DNA of 11,450 nucleotides from Actinomycetota bacterium. Lineage in GTDB: Bacteria > Actinomycetota > Actinomycetes > Streptosporangiales > Streptosporangiaceae. The notes beneath the pieces were generated by a model. The model made no database searches, was not told where the DNA came from, and saw nothing but the letters and a program-made list of their open reading frames with translations. The stretch spans positions 1-11,450 of the forward strand of contig PLIQ01000526.1 of assembly GCA_003140115.1 (NCBI GenBank), read 5' to 3'. A program made the translations under genes and the position numbers. Shown in pieces: positions 1 through 6,845 of this stretch (position 1 is its first letter; each line of letters opens with the position of its first letter).

Positions 1-1040
1 GGCCGGGACCAGTCCTCCGACGGCTCGGAGTAGGAGATCCCTCCATCGTCGACGGGAGCGATCATGGCCTCGATCCGCCGCGCGGGCTCCGGGATGTCGA
101 AGTGCTTTCCGTGCAACTGCGAGATGGTGCGCTCAGCCAGTTCCTGCATCCAGGCGCGGAAGTTCTCCCGGCCCTCGATGCGCCGCGCCGGGTCCTGGTC
201 CAGGATCGCGATGGCTTCCTCCCGGGTGGCGCCCGGCCGGATCAGGCTGCTGACGCGCGCTTGCTCGGCGCGCAGCCGGGCGATCTCCTCCCAGCTCCAG
301 GCATAGGCCTCCGCCAGGTCCACGGCGGCGCCGAGGAAGTACCTTGACGCCCGGGCGTAGACCTCCGGTCCGCAGGCGTCCTTCTCCCGGGCCAACGGCA
401 GCAGCTCGCGGCGCAGGAATTCGCCGAGCCCGGCCGTAGCGGCCGTCGCCTCGCGGGCGGCCGCGTCCAGGTCCCCGCGCAGCGAGTCCGGGACCCCGGT
501 CAGCCGCTTTACCAGTCCGCCGTAGAAGGAATCCTCCGGCGTGGCCCAGGCGGCGCACTGCTTGGCGACCTCCTCGACCTGCAGCCGGGCCGGGGGCCGG
601 CCGTTGCGGGCCGCACCGAGCAGGGTCTGGGAGAACTGACGGTAGGCCTCCGGCACCGCGGCCATCCGCCCGGCGACGGTGGCGGCGGCCTCCTCGCCCT
701 CGGCGGGCATCAGGTCGAAGAGCTCGCGCACGGCATGCACCCAGCTGGCGATCACGTTGAGTTCGCTGGTGATGTCCCCAGCGTCATAACGCTCCACGGC
801 CAGGGCCAGCCGCTCCTGCATCGCGGCCCGCGCGGTCTGCTCGCGCAGCCCGGGTGCCTCGGCCGCACCGAGGGCCACGAGGGTCGCGCGATCCAGCCCG
901 GCCCGTTCGGCAAACCCGTCAGTACTCAGATCCGGCAGCTCACCGTCGTGTCCGGCGATCCCAGCGTAGGTGGCCAGGGCCGGGTCCAAAGCGGCGGCCC
1001 GCTGCACATAATCCTCGGCGATGCTGTCGATCGAACGCAT
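1..1040 (-). CDS. DUF885 family protein (C-terminus beyond left edge)
   Basis: An uninterrupted minus-strand frame runs from the ATG at 1038-1040 to the window edge, giving about 346 residues and no stop. The protein begins MRSIDSIAEDYVQRAAALDP. It is helical, with the DUF885 hallmarks of a 'VYARASRYFLGAAVDLAEAY-W-W' stretch and 'GISYSEPSEDWSR' near the cut end. DUF885 proteins are usually about 550 residues, so roughly 200 C-terminal residues are missing. The family is poorly characterised and is thought to be metallopeptidase-like. The metal-binding part expected in the C-terminal half is not visible, so activity cannot be judged. No signal peptide is seen, so it is probably cytoplasmic. 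The gene is divergent from the GNAT gene across about 215 bases. A purine-rich AGGG lies about 10 bases before the start and a GGAG lies further up. Family assignment is from remembered motif patterns. The coding call itself is strong. Confidence 0.85.
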   Translation of the reverse strand, partial: MRSIDSIAEDYVQRAAALDPALATYAGIAGHDGELPDLSTDGFAERAGLDRATLVALGAAEAPGLREQTARAAMQERLALAVERYDAGDITSELNVIASWVHAVRELFDLMPAEGEEAAATVAGRMAAVPEAYRQFSQTLLGAARNGRPPARLQVEEVAKQCAAWATPEDSFYGGLVKRLTGVPDSLRGDLDAAAREATAATAGLGEFLRRELLPLAREKDACGPEVYARASRYFLGAAVDLAEAYAWSWEEIARLRAEQARVSSLIRPGATREEAIAILDQDPARRIEGRENFRAWMQELAERTISQLHGKHFDIPEPARRIEAMIAPVDDGGISYSEPSEDWSR

Positions 1041-1257
1041 ACCGCAGACCCTAGCCCGGTACTCCTTCTCCCGAACCACCGTTCGCAGTCTGCGGCGACG
1101 CCGACCGCGAAGGGAAGGCAAGTACCACTGGCCGTTCGGGCACCGGAACTTAATTAGGTATCCAACCCGAGCTATACGCGGTTTGCCCTCGTCTGTGCCG
1201 GACGGTCAGATGGCTGCCGCACGGGACGCTGGCAGAAACTAGATTGTGGGGCCGATA

Positions 1258-1806
1258 ATGGCGCCCATGACCCCAGAAGGTCCCGTTGGCCCGGTGCGCT
1301 TGCGGGCTTTCGTCGAAGACGACCTCCCTTTTCTTGACCGGCTCTACACCGACCCTGACATGCTCGGAGAGTTCGAGTGGCCAGGGTTCACCGACCCGCG
1401 GGCGCAGCGCAGGCGATGGGAGCAGGACGGCTACATCTCCGCCGACGTCTCGGCGGTGGCGGTCGTGCGCGGGGACGGGACCGTGGTTGGTCTCGTCACC
1501 TGGACGCCCTGCGGCTTTCCTTCCGGCGTCACCTACGAGATCGGGGTGGGCATAGCGCCCGAGCACCGCAGGCAGGGGTTCGGGACGGCAGCGCAGGACC
1601 TGCTCGTGGAATACCTCCTGGACCACACGACCGCGCACCGGATCGAGGCGCGCACAAATGACGCCAATATCGGCGAGCAGAAAGCCCTCGAACGCCTCGG
1701 ATTCCGGCAGGAAGGGCTCATGCGCGGCAGGTCATTCTTGCAAGGCGAGTACGTCGGCGTCCTGGTCTACGGACTGCTCCGTGAAGACCGGCGCCCGCAG
1801 ACGTGA
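1258..1806 (+). CDS. GNAT family N-acetyltransferase (RimJ/RimL-like)
   Basis: This protein of about 182 residues has the GNAT fold of the RimJ/RimL type. It transfers an acetyl group from acetyl-CoA to an amine of an unknown small molecule or protein N-terminus. The early strand 'VRLRAFVEDDLPFL' opens the fold. The acetyl-CoA pyrophosphate loop is R104-R105-Q106-G107-F108-G109, preceded by 'YEIGVGIAPEHR'. The late motif 'NIGEQKALERLGF' (the N-xx-xx-AL-ExLGF signature) is typical of this branch. I chose the ATG at 1258 because GGGG at 1248-1251 gives a plausible ribosome site. An in-frame GTG at 1246 and an ATG at 1267 are alternatives, and all lie before the conserved region. It stands alone, divergent from the DUF885 gene and convergent with the alcohol dehydrogenase. 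The substrate cannot be told from sequence. Confidence 0.88.
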   Translation: MAPMTPEGPVGPVRLRAFVEDDLPFLDRLYTDPDMLGEFEWPGFTDPRAQRRRWEQDGYISADVSAVAVVRGDGTVVGLVTWTPCGFPSGVTYEIGVGIAPEHRRQGFGTAAQDLLVEYLLDHTTAHRIEARTNDANIGEQKALERLGFRQEGLMRGRSFLQGEYVGVLVYGLLREDRRPQT

Positions 1807-1807
1807 C

Positions 1808-1839
1808 CCTGCCTGAGCTAATCGCCGCCAGAGGGCAGG
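1808..1839. terminator. Weak inverted repeat between convergent genes
   Basis: CCTGCC at 1808-1813 pairs with GGCAGG at 1834-1839, just after the acetyltransferase stop and before the convergent dehydrogenase stop. A second GC-rich near-palindrome built around CCCCGGGG follows at about 1848-1866. Neither has a T tract and the first has a 20-base loop, so a terminator role rests mainly on position between converging genes. Confidence 0.25.
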
Positions 1840-1872
1840 CGCCAGGGTAACCCCGGGGCTAACCTTAGACAG

Positions 1873-2964
1873 TCAGACGCCGTCGAAGACCACGACCGAG
1901 CGAGCGACCGAGCCGTCGCTGATCGCCGCATAACCTTCGTTGATCTCGTCCAGCGGGATCCGCCGCGACACGAGTTCGTCGAGCATGAGTTCCCCGCGCC
2001 GGTAAAGGTCAAGGTAATGCGGCAGATCCTCCCGGTACCGGACGGAGCCCATGATGCATCCCTGGAATGTGCGGCCCCACAGCAAGTCTGAGGCCACGAT
2101 CGGGAAGGAGCCCGGGCTGATCCCTATGCCTGTGGCCAGTCCGCCTTTGCGCAGCACGCGGAAGGCCAGCTCGTAGGTTTCAGGTCGGCCGAGGCATTCG
2201 AAGGAGTAATCCACGCCGCCGCTACCGGGCAGCAACGCGACTAGTTGGCCGAGCGCCGAGCCGTCGGCATTGTTGATGGTGTCGGTCGCACCGAACCGTC
2301 GCGCGAAATCGAGCTTGCCATCGTTAATGTCGATCGCGACGATGCGCGACGCTCCGGCGAGCCGTGCCCCCTGAAGGCAGTTCAGCCCGATGCCGCCGCA
2401 TCCGATCACGGCGACGGTTGCCCCCGCCGGGACCTGCGCGGCCCGCAGGACACCACCGACGCCGGTTGGCACGGCACAGCCAACCAGCGCCGCCGCTTCG
2501 AGAGGAATGGTCATATCGATTTTCACGAGGGCATTCTCGTGAACCAGCATCTCTTCGGCGAATGTGGCAAGCCCGGTCATCTGAGTCAAGGGGCGGCCGT
2601 CAGGCAGTCGCAGCCGCGGCGGCTGATCGGCGGACCGCCGTGTCGTGACGCCATCACACAGAGTCGGACGATCCGCCCGGCAGAACTCACACGTCCCGCA
2701 CGCCGGGGTCGAGAAACCGATGACATGGTCACCGGGCTGAACGTAGGTCACACTCGAGCCGACCGCCTCGACCACGCCGGCGCCCTCGTGCCCCAGCACC
2801 AATGGGCTGGCAAGCGGGAAGGCCCGGTCGAGGCGATGCAGGTCACTGTGGCACAAACCGGCCGCGGCCACCTTGACGCGAACCTCGTACGGTTGCGGGT
2901 CGTCCACCACGACGTCTTCGATCTGCAGTTTGCCCGGGCTCTGGAACAGGACCGCTGCCTTCAT
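1873..2964 (-). CDS. Zinc-dependent alcohol dehydrogenase (MDR superfamily)
   Basis: This 363-residue medium-chain dehydrogenase should interconvert alcohols and aldehydes or ketones using NAD(H). Catalytic zinc ligands are visible: C38 (in GLCHSD), H59-E60 (in LGHEGAG) and C163 (in VGCAVPTG). The structural zinc lobe is complete with C89, C92, C95 and C103. The Rossmann loop is G188-C-G190-G191-I-G193, and D212 ends the second strand, which favours NAD over NADP. Length and motif order match class III-like and mycobacterial AdhD-like enzymes. The ATG at 2962-2964 overlaps the stop of a 56-residue gene (ATGA), so translation is probably coupled. A weak CAGGA lies upstream. The nearby oxidoreductase, cyclase-like and hydrolase genes suggest a catabolic setting, but the substrate is unknown. 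Confidence 0.93.
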   Translation of the reverse strand: MKAAVLFQSPGKLQIEDVVVDDPQPYEVRVKVAAAGLCHSDLHRLDRAFPLASPLVLGHEGAGVVEAVGSSVTYVQPGDHVIGFSTPACGTCEFCRADRPTLCDGVTTRRSADQPPRLRLPDGRPLTQMTGLATFAEEMLVHENALVKIDMTIPLEAAALVGCAVPTGVGGVLRAAQVPAGATVAVIGCGGIGLNCLQGARLAGASRIVAIDINDGKLDFARRFGATDTINNADGSALGQLVALLPGSGGVDYSFECLGRPETYELAFRVLRKGGLATGIGISPGSFPIVASDLLWGRTFQGCIMGSVRYREDLPHYLDLYRRGELMLDELVSRRIPLDEINEGYAAISDGSVARSVVVFDGV

Positions 2965-3131
2965 TGGGCGGCATCCTGCCTGGCGGCCGACGGGACGGTT
3001 TCCTGCGGTATCCCAAATGCAGTGATCTCCACGAACGAGTCGCCGTAGTGGATTTCATCCAACGTCGGCGGCTTGGCGTCCTCAACGACCGTTGCTCTGG
3101 TTCCGCTGCCGGTGCCGGACTCAACAGTCAT
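2961..3131 (-). CDS. Small hypothetical protein (56 aa) coupled to alcohol dehydrogenase
   Basis: This minus-strand frame of 57 codons runs from the ATG at 3129-3131 to a TGA at 2961-2963. It shares ATGA with the start of the dehydrogenase. GGGGA sits about 8 bases before the ATG, a fair ribosome site. The peptide is acidic to neutral, has no cysteine and no membrane segment. It has a flexible Gly/Thr/Ser N-terminus followed by a more ordered core, 'PPTLDEIHYGDSFVEITAFG', and an Ala/Gln-rich tail. I do not recognise the family. The 4-base overlap and ribosome site are what support it. It could be a small accessory or regulatory protein made with the enzyme, or a translational leader. A remnant of a larger protein is also possible. 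Confidence 0.55.
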   Translation of the reverse strand: MTVESGTGSGTRATVVEDAKPPTLDEIHYGDSFVEITAFGIPQETVPSAARQDAAQ

Positions 3132-3273
3132 CGAGCTGTCCCCGTTTCCGGTCCGTCAGTTACTTACGTGCAGGTCGAGTACTTTTCTAGCCGCCCGGGC
3201 CGCGGGAATCGATGAGGCGTCCCACGCAATGGCCCACCTTGACTCGGCTGGCAACAGATCGGGACGCCCGTGC

Positions 3274-3348
3274 GACAACGTGAACCTCGACCGCGGTGTA
3301 ATTCACGTCTGGCGTTCCACGAGGCGGGACGGCGGCACCAAGGCGCCG
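3274..3348 (+). pseudogene. Tyrosine recombinase (phage integrase) fragment
   Basis: In one plus-strand frame, about 25 residues read 'DNVNLDRGVIHVWRSTRRDG' followed by GTKAP. This matches the segment of actinobacterial tyrosine integrases just after the first catalytic arginine, where 'W-x-DVDLD-GVI-VWRS-R-GG-TKTPKSRR' is usual. The upstream 'GxRxxE' helix carrying the arginine and the downstream R-H-R-Y catalytic boxes are not found, and the frame stops at 3376-3378. It is therefore a small relic, not a working enzyme. The rest of 3132-3462 shows no other gene. Recognition is by remembered pattern over a short stretch. Confidence 0.5.
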
Positions 3349-3462
3349 AGCGGCTCACAGCCGATGTCGATGCGATGAGGCCATGCAGGTCGCGACGGAC
3401 CTCGGACTCCCCAGGATCCAAGGCTGTTGTTGCCCGAGGGCAGGGTGGCACGGGTGCCGCGT

Positions 3463-3915
3463 TTAGCTCTGGGAAGCCTCCGCGGCCTTCACCAGGCCGG
3501 CCACGATGACCGGGTACAGGTTACGCAGCGACGGGTAGACCAGGCGGCCCATGATGGTCCGGTCCCACGATGCGCCCCAGCGGATGAGGGTGCCGCCGGG
3601 TGCCGGGGTCAGCGTGACCTCGGCCCGGTAATTGCGCACCGGGATTCCGCGCAGCACCGTGTAGGCCAGCCGCTGGCCCGGCTCGACGTCGAGGATTTCC
3701 TCAACCGAGACCGGGTACCGGAACCCGTAGCGCTTGGACCCCTGAAGCCAGTAGACGGCGCCCTTGCCGTGCGCGGCCGCGTCGCCCTCGCTCCGGTAGC
3801 CGCTCTTGCGCCATGGTCCCCACTGCGGGTACACCGTGATGTCGCTGAGCAGGGGCCAGATGACCTCGGGCGGCACATGGGCGGTCTGCCCGGCCGCGGC
3901 TTCCACCTTGCGCAT
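3463..3915 (-). CDS. SRPBCC family protein (polyketide cyclase/dehydrase-like)
   Basis: This protein of about 150 residues has the START/SRPBCC helix-grip fold that binds hydrophobic ligands. The N-terminal strand and helix are 'AAGQTAHVPPEVIWPLLSD', followed by 'YPQWGPW'. The strands 'RYGFRYPVSVEEILDVEPGQ' and 'NYRAEVTLTPAPGGTLIRWG' follow, and the protein ends in a long amphipathic helix. Members act as cyclases, aromatases, lipid carriers or stress proteins, and there are no universal catalytic residues to check. I took the ATG at 3913-3915 because the conserved fold starts right after it. A longer TTG start at 3951 adds 12 residues and has only a weak GGA upstream. Neither has a strong ribosome site. 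It follows the LLM oxidoreductase on the same strand and may handle the same hydrophobic compounds. That link is inference. Confidence 0.83.
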   Translation of the reverse strand: MRKVEAAAGQTAHVPPEVIWPLLSDITVYPQWGPWRKSGYRSEGDAAAHGKGAVYWLQGSKRYGFRYPVSVEEILDVEPGQRLAYTVLRGIPVRNYRAEVTLTPAPGGTLIRWGASWDRTIMGRLVYPSLRNLYPVIVAGLVKAAEASQS

Positions 3916-4050
3916 AGACAGGTTGTACCGCCCGCGGGTCAGACCGGACAAGAGCCATCCGGCGCCTGATCACCCCCTCGCGGCCCTGTGGCCGGGACAG
4001 ATCCGGCGTGGCGGGCACCTCACAGCCCGACGTCGTCCGGACCAGGAACG

Positions 4051-5019
4051 TCAGGCTTGCGCGAGCTTGCTGATGGTGTCGGCGAGGTCGAGGCCGGGGA
4101 CCGGCGTGATCGCGATGACGGGAGTGTCCAGGCCGGTCGCCTGGTACTCGGCCACGCGCTCCCGGCACTCCTCCGCGGGTCCGTGGATCACCAGTTCGTC
4201 GACGAGCGCGTCGGGGATCGCCTCGACAGCGCCCTTGCGGTCGCCGGAGTTCCAGGCCGTCAGCATGGGCTCGATGATGTCGCCGCGGCCGAGCCACTGA
4301 TGGAAGGCGGCATATACCGGCACGGTGAGATAGGCGGCAACCATCCGCCTGCCGATGAAACGGGCGGTGCCGACGTCGGTGGTCGGGCAGACGAAGATCC
4401 GGGCGACCAATTCGCAGTCCGGGCCTGTCACATCACGCACCCTGGGCACGTCCTTCGGAGCGAGCCAGTTGGTGATCGCGATGCCGGCCTCGGCGGCGGC
4501 GAGCTTGAGCATGCCGGGCCGCAGTGCCCCTAGGGCGAGAGCAGGCGGGACTTCGGGGGCCGGATCGAGCCGGAAGCCACTCACCGAGAACGTCTCGTAC
4601 TCACGGGTGACCTTGCCGCCGGCCAGCGCCTCGCGCAGGAACCGCAGCATGTCCCGCGAGCGCTGGTACGGCTTCTCGAACGGGATGCCGTTCCACTGCT
4701 CGACGGCGACCTGGGACGAGGTGCCGATGCCCATCACGAACTTGCCGGGAGCCAGGGCGGCCAGCGTGCCGGCCTGCACGGCGAGCGCGACGGGCGCGCG
4801 GGTATAGATGCCAACGATCGCGGTGCCCAGACGCAGCTCAGGCGCCCACTGGGAGGCAAGGGTCAACGGTGTGAAGCCGTCCATCCCGTTCAGCTCCGCC
4901 GACCAGACATCGGTATAGCCGAGCTCGGGCAGGCCCGCCACCAGGTCTTTGTGGGCGGCAAGCGGCAGCCCGCTAAGCGGCAACGTCAGACCCCAGCGCG
5001 ATTGCGATCCCATCGACAT
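4051..5019 (-). CDS. LLM class flavin/F420-dependent oxidoreductase
   Basis: This 322-residue TIM-barrel protein belongs to the luciferase-like monooxygenase superfamily. The family signs are the N-terminal strand 'WGLTLPLSGLP', 'ELGYTDVWSAELNGMDGFTPL', the strand 'LRLGTAIVGIYTRAPVALAV' with the usual Ala/Thr-rich helix, and 'GKFVMGIGTSSQVAVEQWNG'. The block 'PFEKPYQRSRDMLRFLREAL' is typical of actinobacterial F420-dependent members such as the Rv3093c type. It probably moves hydride between reduced F420 (or FMN) and an unknown substrate in the cytoplasm. The ATG at 5017-5019 has AGGGG about 9 bases upstream. A second ATG two codons later is equally possible. The upstream flank holds a decayed dehydrogenase start whose stop codon touches this ribosome site. 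Cofactor choice, F420 or FMN, is not settled by sequence alone. Confidence 0.9.
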   Translation of the reverse strand: MSMGSQSRWGLTLPLSGLPLAAHKDLVAGLPELGYTDVWSAELNGMDGFTPLTLASQWAPELRLGTAIVGIYTRAPVALAVQAGTLAALAPGKFVMGIGTSSQVAVEQWNGIPFEKPYQRSRDMLRFLREALAGGKVTREYETFSVSGFRLDPAPEVPPALALGALRPGMLKLAAAEAGIAITNWLAPKDVPRVRDVTGPDCELVARIFVCPTTDVGTARFIGRRMVAAYLTVPVYAAFHQWLGRGDIIEPMLTAWNSGDRKGAVEAIPDALVDELVIHGPAEECRERVAEYQATGLDTPVIAITPVPGLDLADTISKLAQA

Positions 5020-5028
5020 CCCTTGCCC

Positions 5029-5119
5029 CTAGGTCACGAACCCGCAGGCTCTCATCAGGCCGGTGCCGCGAGCGCCACCTGCCACCAGCGCAATCTTCCC
5101 GCAACTCCTCGTCGACCAT
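5029..5119 (-). pseudogene. Short-chain dehydrogenase N-terminal fragment
   Basis: On the minus strand, 23 codons from 5100 to a TAG at 5029-5031 read GKIALVAGGARGTGLMRACG and FVT. This is the Rossmann start of a short-chain dehydrogenase, with the G-GARG-TG cofactor loop. An ATG at 5117-5119 begins MVDEELR in a neighbouring frame, exactly where the normal N-terminus would be, so a small frameshift seems to separate the two. The remaining 200 or so residues are gone. The fragment lies right against the ribosome site of the LLM gene. Confidence 0.55.
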
Positions 5120-5168
5120 GCCAGCCATCTAGCCAAACGCATCGACAGAGCCTAAGAACTACACCTGA

Positions 5169-5327
5169 GGACCGTGGCGTTATGACGACGAAGGCAGGCG
5201 GTTCGTTCCGGGCGATGTCGACCGCCGCCTGCTGGAGCAGGCGATCGGCTCGATCGGCGCGGGGATCATCGGCAGGCGGATGTTCGACGTGACCGGCGAC
5301 TGGAGGGCAATCCCCCGCGCCGAGGGC
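5169..5327 (+). pseudogene. RibD/dihydrofolate-reductase-like domain fragment
   Basis: A plus-strand frame, opened by a TGA at 5166-5168, reads YDDEGRRFVPGDVDRRLLEQ and then AIGSIGAGIIGRRMFDVTGDW. This is the central piece of the RibD C-terminal (YwjB/YyaP-like reductase) family, where 'GA-I-GRR-FD-T-GW' sits on the NADPH-binding core. Homology stops after GDW, where these proteins normally continue 'GG-PP--PVFV'. The first strand and the C-terminal half are missing and there is no credible start. The end of this frame overlaps the 3' end of the opposite-strand hydrolase gene. Confidence 0.6.
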
Positions 5328-5338
5328 ACGCGGACGAC

Positions 5339-6214
5339 TCAGCCGACTGGTGTGATGATGAGCTGTGGCAGGACATAGCGATCCGGTTGAAGGTCGTGGG
5401 ACTTGAGCGTGTCCTGGATCTGCGTGAGATGGTCCGTCGTGAGCTCGAGGGGCGGTTCGTCCGGCTGGTAGCTCCAGCCGACCGGGTAGTCAACTCCTGG
5501 CGTTGTGGTCATCTCGATATGGCAGCCGATTAAGTATGTCACCGGCCGCCGGGCGCACCAGTCGGCGAGCCGGCCGATCGAACGTACAAAGGCCGGCCAG
5601 TCGAAGACGTACAGGCGCCCCGGGTAGACGGTGTCGCCGGTAAACAGGATCCCGCTGTAACGGTCGTAATAGGTGACCGCCGCGTGGTGGTGCCCGGGCG
5701 TCGCCAGGCAGTCCAGAACGCGGCCGCCGAGATCAATCTCGGCCACCACATCGGGTTCGTCGGCGAAGCCGAAATACGGCCATGCCACATCGCGGTTCGC
5801 GCCGATCACGACGGTGCCGGGCCGCCCGGCGAACTGGTCATCGGCCGCGGTGTGGTCCGTATGCGAATGGGTGTGCAGGACGAGCAGCCCGTAATGGTCC
5901 GGGTGTGGATGCCGGGCCAGCCAGGCATCCATGATCGAATCGACGATCTGGCGCAGCGGGAAAAACTCCGGGTTCGCGGTAGCACCGGTGTCGAGCAGAA
6001 GGGCCCGGGAGGCTCCGAACAGGAGAAACATGAAGGGCGCTTCATAGCTGACCGCCATGTTCTGGCGCAGGATGTAGGTGTGTTCGTCGCACGCGTGAAC
6101 CTGGATGTCGGGATCGGTGTTGTACTTGGCGGCCTCCGATCCGTGTATCCATGCGACGTCAAGGTCCAAGACGGCGGCACCAGCGGGAAAGGCGATCTCA
6201 TCCTGTGCTGTCAC
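5339..6214 (-). CDS. Metallo-beta-lactamase-fold hydrolase
   Basis: This 291-residue binuclear metal hydrolase carries the complete MBL signature. H116-S-H118-T-D120-H121 is the HxHxDH box, followed by H175 in LATPGHHH, D194 in ILFTGDTV and H232 in LIGCHIEM. These residues normally bind two zinc (or iron/zinc) ions and activate water. The N-terminal 'ILRQNMAVSYEAPFMFLLFG' and 'ALLLDTGAT' strands are also usual. The substrate is open: glyoxalase II-like thioesters, lactones and phosphoesters are all family substrates. The start is GTG (6212-6214) with GGAGG five to nine bases before it. The overlapping ATG at 6214-6216 leads at once to a stop. A 7-bp hairpin lies just above the ribosome site. 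The gene ends inside a reductase relic on the other strand. No signal peptide is evident. Confidence 0.92.
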   Translation of the reverse strand: MTAQDEIAFPAGAAVLDLDVAWIHGSEAAKYNTDPDIQVHACDEHTYILRQNMAVSYEAPFMFLLFGASRALLLDTGATANPEFFPLRQIVDSIMDAWLARHPHPDHYGLLVLHTHSHTDHTAADDQFAGRPGTVVIGANRDVAWPYFGFADEPDVVAEIDLGGRVLDCLATPGHHHAAVTYYDRYSGILFTGDTVYPGRLYVFDWPAFVRSIGRLADWCARRPVTYLIGCHIEMTTTPGVDYPVGWSYQPDEPPLELTTDHLTQIQDTLKSHDLQPDRYVLPQLIITPVG

Positions 6215-6234
6215 ATAGCCTCCAGCGCACTTGA

Positions 6235-6253
6235 GCGGGCGGGTACCGCCCGC
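6235..6253. promoter_or_regulatory. Hairpin/palindrome upstream of the MBL hydrolase
   Basis: GCGGGCG at 6235-6241 pairs perfectly with CGCCCGC at 6247-6253 around a five-base loop. It lies about 20 bases before the GTG start and close above the GGAGG site of the hydrolase gene. It could be an operator or a leader hairpin. A factor-independent stop for rightward transcripts is less likely, because only TTT follows. Confidence 0.4.
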
Positions 6254-6714
6254 CTTTCCTGTGAGCGGTCAAAGCATCTTTGCACCATAGCAAGCCAGCC
6301 GATCAGGGTAAGCGGGCCGCGAGAGACGCAGACCTGGGCGATAGGTGCGCCCACAGCCGCCTGGAGATCGCCGTGAATACTCGCGATCTGTCTGTCATTA
6401 CGTTACAACTCAGGTACAGGCCGCAACCGCGGCATCGAGTCGCCGAGGGTCGCAGGACGCCGGGCAATTCGGGCTCACGCGAGGCGGTCGCGGAGGACGG
6501 GCAGATCGTTTGGTTGCTTCCGGTTTGCTCCCCATCCTGCTCCCCGGGGAGGGCATTTCAGCGTGACTTCTTGCGGCCACGACCTTCGGCACGGGCTGAG
6601 CTGCGAGGATTTCCGTGCCAGGAACCAGGGCGCAGTGTGTCATGCGCTTGCCTGTATGCAAGAGGTAAAAGATCATCTTCACGATCGGAATACGTCTCTG
6701 AACTGGTAAAAGCG
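6254..6714. other. Non-coding stretch left of the tRNA relic
   Basis: I see no gene with family features or convincing codon use in this roughly 460-base stretch. All open frames here lack ribosome sites and recognisable motifs. It contains a cluster of GGGGAGCA-type repeats at about 6514-6545, listed separately. If the tRNA relic is an attachment site, this is the DNA that once lay downstream of the tRNA gene. Confidence 0.5.
6514..6545 (-). repeat. GGGGAGCA-type direct repeats, left cluster
   Basis: Read on the minus strand from 6545, the sequence has GGGGAGCAGGAT, then GGGGAGCAAACC, then GGAAGCAACC. These are three imperfect copies of a unit of about 12 bases. A similar cluster lies on the other side of the tRNA relic at 6846-6873. 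Short tandem units near a tRNA attachment core resemble arm-type binding sites of tyrosine integrases. The role is inference. Confidence 0.4.
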
Positions 6715-6757
6715 TGGAGCTAAGGGGGATTCGAACCCCTGACCTTCTGCATGCCAT
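6715..6757 (-). tRNA. 3' half of tRNA-Ala(GGC): likely attachment-site remnant
   Basis: On the minus strand the sequence starts in the anticodon loop, ATGGCAT at 6757-6751 with anticodon GGC. It continues through the 3' anticodon stem GCAG, the variable loop, the T arm (AGGGG-TTCGAAT-CCCC) and the 3' acceptor strand TAGCTCC-A. The U70 partner of the alanine G3:U70 pair and the discriminator A are present, which supports alanine. The 5' half (acceptor, D arm, 5' anticodon stem) is absent: upstream bases are AT-rich and do not pair. One extra C lies between T stem and acceptor compared with the usual tRNA. It cannot be a working tRNA. Duplication of the 3' part of a tRNA, broken in the anticodon loop, is the usual product of tyrosine-integrase insertion. 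Confidence 0.75.
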
Positions 6758-6845
6758 ATAAGAATTTATCGTTTCGCAATGTGGCTGGATGTGGCCCTAC
6801 CAGCAGCTTTAATCGCTGGATGTCGCCTCGCATGGCCTGAGATGG

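Noticed and set aside
2245..3048. A 267-codon open frame on the plus strand
   Set aside because: It is antisense to the alcohol dehydrogenase, which keeps all zinc and NAD residues. The plus-strand product matches nothing.
2961..3131. The small 56-residue gene as a lasso-peptide precursor
   Set aside because: 'PPTLDEI' loosely recalls a lasso leader, but the threonine and core glycine are not at the required spacing. No peptidase or cyclase partner gene is near.
6410..6757. A minus-strand frame beginning MACRRSGVRIPLSS
   Set aside because: The 'RRSGVRIPLSS' text is the well-known translation of a tRNA T arm, so the frame only reflects the tRNA-Ala remnant.
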